Of a stretch of 10,060 bases of DNA, positions 7,003-10,060 are shown piece by piece (within the stretch, counting starts at the first letter, position 1; each line of letters starts with the position of its first letter). Both the position numbers and the translations under genes were made by a program. Source of the DNA: JBOHTO01 sp050733695 (GTDB lineage Bacteria; Gemmatimonadota; Gemmatimonadetes; Gemmatimonadales; Gemmatimonadaceae); assembly GCA_050733695.1 (NCBI GenBank), contig JBOHTO010000068.1, positions 1-10,060 of the forward strand, in the 5' to 3' direction. The notes under the pieces are model-generated. The model was given only the letters and a program-made list of their open reading frames with translations. It made no database searches and was not told the origin of the DNA.

Positions 7003-7775
7003 GCAGCGTCCGCATCTCGCGCGACGGGGCCATTGGGCGCCTCACGCTCGCGCGCCCGGCGAAGCGCAACGCCCTGGACCGCGCAATGGCGGACGACCTC
7101 CACGCCGCGCTGCAGGAGATGGACGCGAACGAGAGCGTACGCGCGGTCTCGCTCGCCGGCGACGGTCCGGACTTCTGCGCGGGCGCCGATCTCGCCGCGC
7201 TGGAGCAGATGCTGGACGCCGGACCCGAAGTGCATCGCGAGGACGCCACCGCGCTGGGGGGCGTCTTCCTGCAGATTCGCGCAATGAGCAAGCCGGTGGT
7301 CGCGCTTGTCACCGGACGTGCGCTCGCGGGCGGCGCCGGCCTCGCGACCGCGTGCGACATCGTGCTCGCGCATGAGGCCGCGCGGTTCGGTTATCCGGAG
7401 GTGAAGGTCGGCTTTGTTCCGGCTATGGTGCTGACCATGCTGCGGCGGTGCGTGGGGGAGAAGCACGCTTTCGACCTCGTGGCCACGGGCCGCACCATCG
7501 ACGCGCGCGAGGCGGAGCGTATCGGTCTCGTGAGCCGGGTGTTCGCTGCCGAGAGCTTCGAGAGCGACTGCGAAGCCGTGGTCGAGGGACTGTCGCGATC
7601 GCCGACCATGGCACTCGCGATGACCAAGCGGCTCTTCTATGATCTCGATTCCATGCCATTCGCGCAGGGCGTCGCACTCGGCGTGACGACCAACGCTGCT
7701 GCGCGCGCCACCGCGGATTTCCGCGACGGAGTGCGGCGCTTCGTCGCGCGGCCGCGCGTGGAGAACGAGCGATGA
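6999..7775 (+). CDS. Enoyl-CoA hydratase/isomerase family protein, methylglutaconyl-CoA hydratase-like
   Basis: Crotonase-fold protein (258 aa) expected to hydrate an enoyl-CoA in the cytosol. CoA-binding/oxyanion residues are seen in FCAGADL at 59-65 and in RALAGGAGLATACDI at 107-121. Of the two glutamates of classical enoyl-CoA hydratase (rat Glu144 and Glu164), the second is present as Glu134 in GYPEVKVG, while the first is Gly114 in GGAGL. Bacterial methylglutaconyl-CoA hydratases of the LiuC/AtuE kind also tend to have GGxGL there and a VPA stretch after the second Glu (VGFVPAMV at 137-144), so that activity is my preferred reading: 3-methylglutaconyl-CoA to HMG-CoA, or the isohexenyl analogue. 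The start is GTG at 6999 (GTGA overlap); the stop overlaps the next gene (ATGA). It would act directly after the carboxyltransferase at 3672. A general enoyl-CoA hydratase or another crotonase cannot be excluded. Confidence 0.88.
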   Translation: MSSVRISRDGAIGRLTLARPAKRNALDRAMADDLHAALQEMDANESVRAVSLAGDGPDFCAGADLAALEQMLDAGPEVHREDATALGGVFLQIRAMSKPVVALVTGRALAGGAGLATACDIVLAHEAARFGYPEVKVGFVPAMVLTMLRRCVGEKHAFDLVATGRTIDAREAERIGLVSRVFAAESFESDCEAVVEGLSRSPTMALAMTKRLFYDLDSMPFAQGVALGVTTNAAARATADFRDGVRRFVARPRVENER

Positions 7776-7957
7776 CGAAGCTCACTGCGATCAAGCTGAC
7801 CGTCGCCGCTGTCGGTCTCGGCGTCTGGTTCTACGGCCTCCAGACGGATGACAGCACGATGCGGTGGGTGGGCGTCGGCCTGCTTGCAGCGGCGGTGCTG
7901 TTGCGGTTCATCAAGGATCCGGAGCGGAAGTCGCGGGAGGGAGGGAGCGACGGATAG
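7772..7957 (+). CDS. Small two-helix membrane protein of unknown function
   Basis: A 61-residue protein with two hydrophobic segments, about residues 8-23 and 32-47, joined by a short polar turn (QTDDSTMRW), and a charged tail ending KDPERKSREGGSDG. This predicts a small inner-membrane hairpin with no catalytic motif. I do not recognise a named family, although short proteins of this layout with an RWVGVG-type turn look like conserved hypotheticals. The ATG at 7772 forms ATGA with the hydratase stop, which argues that it is a real, co-translated gene and the last one of the operon. Function unknown. Confidence 0.7.
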   Translation: MTKLTAIKLTVAAVGLGVWFYGLQTDDSTMRWVGVGLLAAAVLLRFIKDPERKSREGGSDG

Positions 7958-8009
7958 CTGTAGCTCCGAGCGATCGGGAGGGTGCGGCGCAGGTCGCCGG
8001 CGCAGCGCA

Positions 8010-8074
8010 CCGCTCAGCGCGAGCCGCTCAGGGTGCGCCGCTCAGGGTGCGCCGCTCAGGGGTGCGCCGCTCAG
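8010..8074 (+). repeat. 14-bp tandem repeat between convergent genes
   Basis: The core CGCTCAG occurs at 8011-8017, 8025-8031, 8039-8045, 8053-8059 and 8068-8074, a spacing of 14, 14, 14 and 15 bases. The unit is close to CCGCTCAGGGTGCG; the last step is one G longer. The last copy contains the stop codon of the minus-strand gspG-like gene (8071-8073), so the array sits exactly between two convergent transcripts. GCGCACC at 8005-8011 can pair with GGTGCGC at 8032-8038 as an imperfect hairpin, but no T-rich tract follows on either strand, so I do not call a terminator. Confidence 0.75.
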
Positions 8075-8622
8075 CGCAGGCCCGTGGTTACGACCGTGTC
8101 GCCCCAGGACGTGATGTCCCTATCCTCGCCGCCGCCGCCGGGCGCAGCGTCCCTGCCCAGCGTGAAGAGGTCGTACGCTCCGGGATTCACCGTGCCCGGC
8201 GACATGTAGACATAGGGCCGCTCCCATGAGTCGAGCGGCACGATTCGGCGCAGGTAGGGACCGCGCCATCCGCGGGGAATGTCACCCGTGGTCGGCATGG
8301 TCCGGAGCGCCGAAAGGCCTTGTTCGGTGGTCGGATAGTCCCCGGTGTGAAGACGGTAGCTGTCGAGTGCGAGGCCGAGCATCTCGATCTGGCTGCGCGC
8401 GGCCTGTGTCTTCGCATCGCTCGTGTTGCTCAGGATCTCGGGTGCGACGAGGCCGGCGAGGATCGCGATGATGGCGATCACGACGAGGAGTTCGAGGAGG
8501 GTGAAGGCCGAGCGATGGTAGCGCCGGAAGCGCGAGGCGGTTGGCGCGGCCGCTGGCATTGCTCGACCTCGCATGGTCCCCGTGGGCCTGCTGCGTGGCG
8601 TTGTTCCCGGGATTGATCTCAT
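8071..8622 (-). CDS. gspG: GspG-like type II secretion major pseudopilin
   Basis: Type IV pilin-like protein with a class III leader and a GspG body. Near the N-terminus, HRSA is followed by FTLLELLVVIAIIAILAG: mature Phe1, Glu5 and a hydrophobic helix. The residue before the cleavage site is Ala instead of the usual Gly, which prepilin peptidase tolerates. The mature 144 residues show the GspG signature: DYPTTEQGLSAL, PRGWRGPYL, VPLDSWERPYVYMSPG, YDLFTLGRD and the C-terminal acidic loop GGGGEDRDITSW, which resembles the calcium site of GspG. It would form the inner-membrane pseudopilus after processing. Start choice: ATG at 8622 has the best ribosome site (GGAGG, 5-base gap) but gives a 40-residue leader; ATG at 8574 or 8559 gives 24 or 19 residues, nearer the usual length. 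No other secretion gene lies in the window, so it is an orphan here. It follows the HEPN remnant on the same strand. Confidence 0.88.
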   Translation of the reverse strand: MRSIPGTTPRSRPTGTMRGRAMPAAAPTASRFRRYHRSAFTLLELLVVIAIIAILAGLVAPEILSNTSDAKTQAARSQIEMLGLALDSYRLHTGDYPTTEQGLSALRTMPTTGDIPRGWRGPYLRRIVPLDSWERPYVYMSPGTVNPGAYDLFTLGRDAAPGGGGEDRDITSWGDTVVTTGLR

Positions 8623-8659
8623 GGGCTCCTCCATGCTCCATAGTGTGGAGTGGTGAGAG

Positions 8660-8840
8660 TCAGATTTCAACTGAGGCAGGACACTTGCGGCTGGCTTCAC
8701 CGATAATCTGGAGGCGGTTCACCATCCAGACCTGGGTGCGCTCGTCGCCATCGAATGACTCGCGCGTTGCCGGACGATAGCGCTCGATATCACGGGATCG
8801 CATCGGCGATGTCGAGGAGACAGGCGCGATCGGACCGCAT
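8660..8840 (-). pseudogene. HEPN (DUF86/HepT-like) toxin remnant: one frameshift plus loss of the catalytic C-terminus
   Basis: Minus strand from ATG at 8840: MRSDRACLLDIADAI, then a premature TGA at 8790-8792. Removing one base of the CCC run (plus-strand GGG at 8794-8796) restores RDIERYRPATRESFDGDE, then QVWMVNRLQIIGEASRK, and a stop at 8660-8662. This is the typical first half of a DUF86 HEPN ribonuclease ('LLDILEAIxxIERY...', 'LQIIGEAAR'). The repaired product has only 59 residues against about 110 in the family and ends before the RX4-6H active-site motif, so even without the frameshift the toxin would be inactive. It starts 15 bases after the stop of the MNT gene, the usual antitoxin-toxin order. 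The frameshift alone might be a sequencing error; the missing C-terminal half is independent evidence of decay. Confidence 0.82.
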
Positions 8841-8855
8841 GGCCTCGCAGGACCG

Positions 8856-9146
8856 TCAGAGCGGAACGGCTTCGCGAAGAACCTGCGCGCGCATTCGAGG
8901 ACGCAGGCCGCGTTCGGTCACGATGTCGACACGGCAGCGGAGGAGATCCTGGAGATCCATCAGCAATCCACCGAGATCGAATAGGCTGCGACCGGGGCTC
9001 ATCTGCACGAGGAAGTCGATATCGCTGGCGTCATCGGCCTCGCCGCGCGCGACAGATCCGAACACGCGCACGTCGATCGCGCCGTACTTTGCGGCCAGCC
9101 GGAGAACTTGGGAACGGTGCTCCTGGAGCAGGGTGCCAGGGCTCAT
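8856..9146 (-). CDS. MNT-domain minimal nucleotidyltransferase, MntA-like antitoxin
   Basis: A 96-residue nucleotidyltransferase with the family motif GSX10DXD intact: GSVARGE at 30-36, Asp42 and Asp44 in SDIDFLV, and a third metal-binding Asp74 in RVDIVTE. In MNT-HEPN toxin-antitoxin pairs this protein neutralises the HEPN RNase by adding AMP to a tyrosine near the toxin's active-site motif. Here all catalytic residues are present, but the downstream HEPN gene (8660-8840) is broken and lacks the target motif, so the enzyme has no evident local substrate. The ATG at 9146 has no convincing ribosome site of its own. A 9-codon leader frame (ATG at 9172, TGA at 9143-9145) with a good GGAGAG upstream ends overlapping this start by ATGA and could couple translation. 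Confidence 0.9.
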   Translation of the reverse strand: MSPGTLLQEHRSQVLRLAAKYGAIDVRVFGSVARGEADDASDIDFLVQMSPGRSLFDLGGLLMDLQDLLRCRVDIVTERGLRPRMRAQVLREAVPL

Positions 9147-9186
9147 CGATCATGTCCAAGCGAGGGCTTCATCTCTCCATCCAGAG

Positions 9187-9216
9187 AAAATACCGCTTCC
9201 CGACAAGCACCGGTAA
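9187..9216 (-). promoter_or_regulatory. Weak sigma70-like promoter candidate for the MNT gene
   Basis: Minus strand: TTACCG (9211-9216), an 18-base spacer, then TATTTT (9187-9192), about 40 bases before the MNT start. It matches the consensus at 3 of 6 and 4 of 6 positions. It lies in one of the few A/T-rich stretches of the region, but the match is weak and consensus sigma70 rules may not apply in this organism. Confidence 0.2.
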
Positions 9217-9283
9217 TCCGGGCGTAGCAGGTGTTCACCCGTGCGGATGATGGTCAGGCGGGAATGAAACTTACCGGGTTCCA

Positions 9284-9321
9284 CCCCGGCGTGTGTGCCG
9301 GGGCGGTGGATTAGCCCCGGC
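9284..9321. repeat. Three-arm inverted repeat able to form two mutually exclusive hairpins
   Basis: CCCCGGC at 9284-9290 is perfectly complementary to GCCGGGG at 9297-9303 (6-base loop GTGTGT). The same GCCGGGG is also complementary to a second CCCCGGC at 9315-9321 (11-base loop). The middle arm can therefore pair with only one partner at a time, as in a switch or an attenuator. No T tract follows on either strand, so a simple intrinsic terminator is not supported. Confidence 0.6.
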
Positions 9322-9511
9322 GGCCTCAAGGGGTCCTTGCATCACGTTGTGCGATCGGTGAACCGTCCATCGTCTTGATGTGGGGCGTCAAATGGGTCAG
9401 GAATCAGGGCCGGCACACAGGCTCACACATGGAGAACGACTCGAGCTTCAGCAACGCTTCGGTCGATGATGCGAGTTTTCGAGGCCTGGGGGTAGGGTGC
9501 GCGTGTGAGCC

Positions 9512-9877
9512 TCACGCCACGGCGACGTGCAGCCGTCCGCGCTTACGTGACCGGGGCGCAGGCCTGACGACGATCTCGACATCCCGCCCCAGGGCGGTCA
9601 GGAAGTCGATGAGGCGGTGCGTCGAGAAGCCGGCCAGGCGGCCGTGGAGGATGTGAGACACCTTGGGCTGATCGATCCCCATGATCGTCGCCGCCCGGCG
9701 CTGGGTGAGCCCGCGCGCCCGGATGACGTCGTTGATCAGCGAGGCGAGCTGTGCCTTCGCGAGCCGCTCTTCGGGGCTGGGCAGGCCCAGATCGGCGAAG
9801 ACGTTGCCGCTGTCCCGCGTCACCGGGATGGCATCGATACGTTTCTGGCGCGCCGATCGCGTAGCACGAGTCGCCAT
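9512..9877 (-). CDS. HigA-like antitoxin, XRE-family helix-turn-helix regulator
   Basis: A 121-residue DNA-binding antitoxin. A basic N-terminal arm is followed by NVFADLGLPSPEERLAKAQL at 25-44, a hallmark of this HigA-like group, and an XRE helix-turn-helix at about 57-80 (LTQRRAATIMGIDQPKVSHI then LHGR), then GFSTHRLIDFLTALGRDVEI and a basic tail. Antitoxins of this type bind the partner RelE/HigB-fold RNase and repress their own operon. ATG at 9877 is chosen because GAGGA lies 8 bases upstream and the toxin frame ends there, its TGA sharing one base with the ATG (TGATG); the frame is open further upstream only over the toxin gene. The order toxin then antitoxin is that of higBA loci. The antitoxin frame is complete while the toxin is broken. 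Confidence 0.9.
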   Translation of the reverse strand: MATRATRSARQKRIDAIPVTRDSGNVFADLGLPSPEERLAKAQLASLINDVIRARGLTQRRAATIMGIDQPKVSHILHGRLAGFSTHRLIDFLTALGRDVEIVVRPAPRSRKRGRLHVAVA

Positions 9878-10060
9878 CAGTCGATCCTCGGTTCGTAGTG
9901 GGCCGCGTAATGCGCCTTCGCGCGTTGCCAGTGGTCGGCGATCAGGGCGAGGTCGCGCTTCGGCGTCGCGATCCCGTGAGTGACTTCTTCTGGAAGACGT
10001 GCAGCACGTGACCGTGCGGGCGAGCTTCACGGTGTAGACCGCGCGATAGGTGTCGCCATC
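9877..10060 (-). pseudogene. HigB/RelE-like (Gp49 family) toxin, two frameshifts, 5' end outside the window
   Basis: Three minus-strand frames carry consecutive pieces of one RelE-fold toxin: DGDTYRAVYTVKLARTV (10060-10010), VLHVFQKKSLT (10007-9975 region) and GIATPKRDLALIADHW followed by QRAKAHYAAHYEPRID and TGA (9975-9877). The join at 10008-10009 leaves two bases (AC), so a single missing base (TAC, giving the common VYVLHVFQKKS) would repair it. The second join, near ACGGGATC at 9971-9978, needs one more G (ACG GGG ATC). The pieces match the core and C-terminus of HigB-type mRNA interferases. Two single-base losses within about 35 bases make the toxin unproductive as read. A sequencing fault in a G run could explain the second, but less easily the first. 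Confidence 0.78.

Larger units (their letters stand above)
9147..9511. other. Gene-poor spacer between two toxin-antitoxin loci
   Basis: About 365 bases with no frame on either strand that I recognise. It holds the MNT leader frame and weak promoter near 9143-9216, a GC-rich inverted-repeat set at 9284-9321, and an imperfect 14-base palindrome (GCATCACGTTGTGC) at about 9339-9352. I found no transposase, tRNA or obvious attachment site. It may be a junction between two independently acquired modules (inference). Confidence 0.5.

Noticed and set aside
8005..8038. Intrinsic terminator for the operon
   Set aside because: The hairpin is interrupted by a 7-base bulge and no T-rich run follows on either strand.
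8010..8074. CRISPR array
   Set aside because: Units are directly abutting 14-mers with no spacers, and no cas genes are nearby.
8640..8670. Minus-strand promoter TTGAAA/CACTAT for gspG
   Set aside because: The 19-base spacer and poor -10 match are weak, and transcription would begin too close to the best ribosome site at ATG 8622.
8755..9216. Plus-strand open frame of 153 codons opposite the MNT/HEPN locus
   Set aside because: No domain is recognised, the sequence is arginine/serine-rich shadow, and the minus strand has clear family matches.
9339..9352. Integron attC-type or other attachment site at the GTTGTGC palindrome
   Set aside because: GTTGTGC does not fit the GTTRRRY core, no matching partner core or integrase is visible, and the palindrome is imperfect.
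9375..9656. Plus-strand open frame of 93 codons in the spacer and over higA
   Set aside because: More than half lies antisense to the HigA-like gene, and the remainder shows no recognisable motif or ribosome site.

Overview
This is a GC-rich bacterial window. Its left three quarters (1 to about 7957) is one tightly packed plus-strand operon for coenzyme B12-dependent acyl-CoA rearrangement and branched-chain acyl-CoA breakdown. Its right quarter (about 8071 to 10060) is a minus-strand accessory tract with a lone pseudopilin gene and two decayed toxin-antitoxin loci. The source looks like a free-living, aerobic-type heterotroph. Gemmatimonadota is my best guess from gene style and codon bias, but Acidobacteriota or Myxococcota cannot be excluded; no rRNA or other marker gene is present.

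Operon, in order: a MeaB/MeaI-type GTPase chaperone (5' end off the window), the large subunit of a B12 acyl-CoA mutase, a broken SAM-dependent methyltransferase, the small B12-binding mutase subunit, an acyl-CoA carboxylase carboxyltransferase (methylcrotonyl/geranyl-CoA type), an AtuA-family (DUF1446) protein, a separate small AtuA C-terminal-like protein, an enoyl-CoA hydratase of the methylglutaconyl-CoA hydratase type, and a 61-residue membrane protein. Every junction between two intact neighbouring genes is a 4-base ATGA or GTGA overlap. The only interruption is the broken methyltransferase between the mutase subunits. The large subunit carries Phe93 and Gln211 at the two positions that separate isobutyryl-CoA mutase (Phe/Gln) from methylmalonyl-CoA mutase (Tyr/Arg), so I call it an isobutyryl-CoA-type mutase, not MCM. 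Placed with a methylcrotonyl-type carboxyltransferase and a methylglutaconyl-type hydratase, it could feed rearranged acyl-CoA (for example pivalyl-CoA to isovaleryl-CoA, or isobutyryl-CoA to butyryl-CoA) into leucine/isovalerate or terpenoid-like catabolism. That link is inference. The biotin carboxylase partner and an acyl-CoA dehydrogenase are not in the window.

Right side: a 14-bp tandem repeat lies between the operon end and a convergent gspG-like pseudopilin. Upstream of gspG on the minus strand are a frameshifted and truncated HEPN toxin remnant and its intact MNT nucleotidyltransferase antitoxin. After about 365 bases without a convincing gene (but with a notable hairpin set) come an intact HigA-like antitoxin and a HigB/RelE-like toxin with two frameshifts that runs off the end. 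In both loci the antitoxin frame is intact and the toxin frame is broken.
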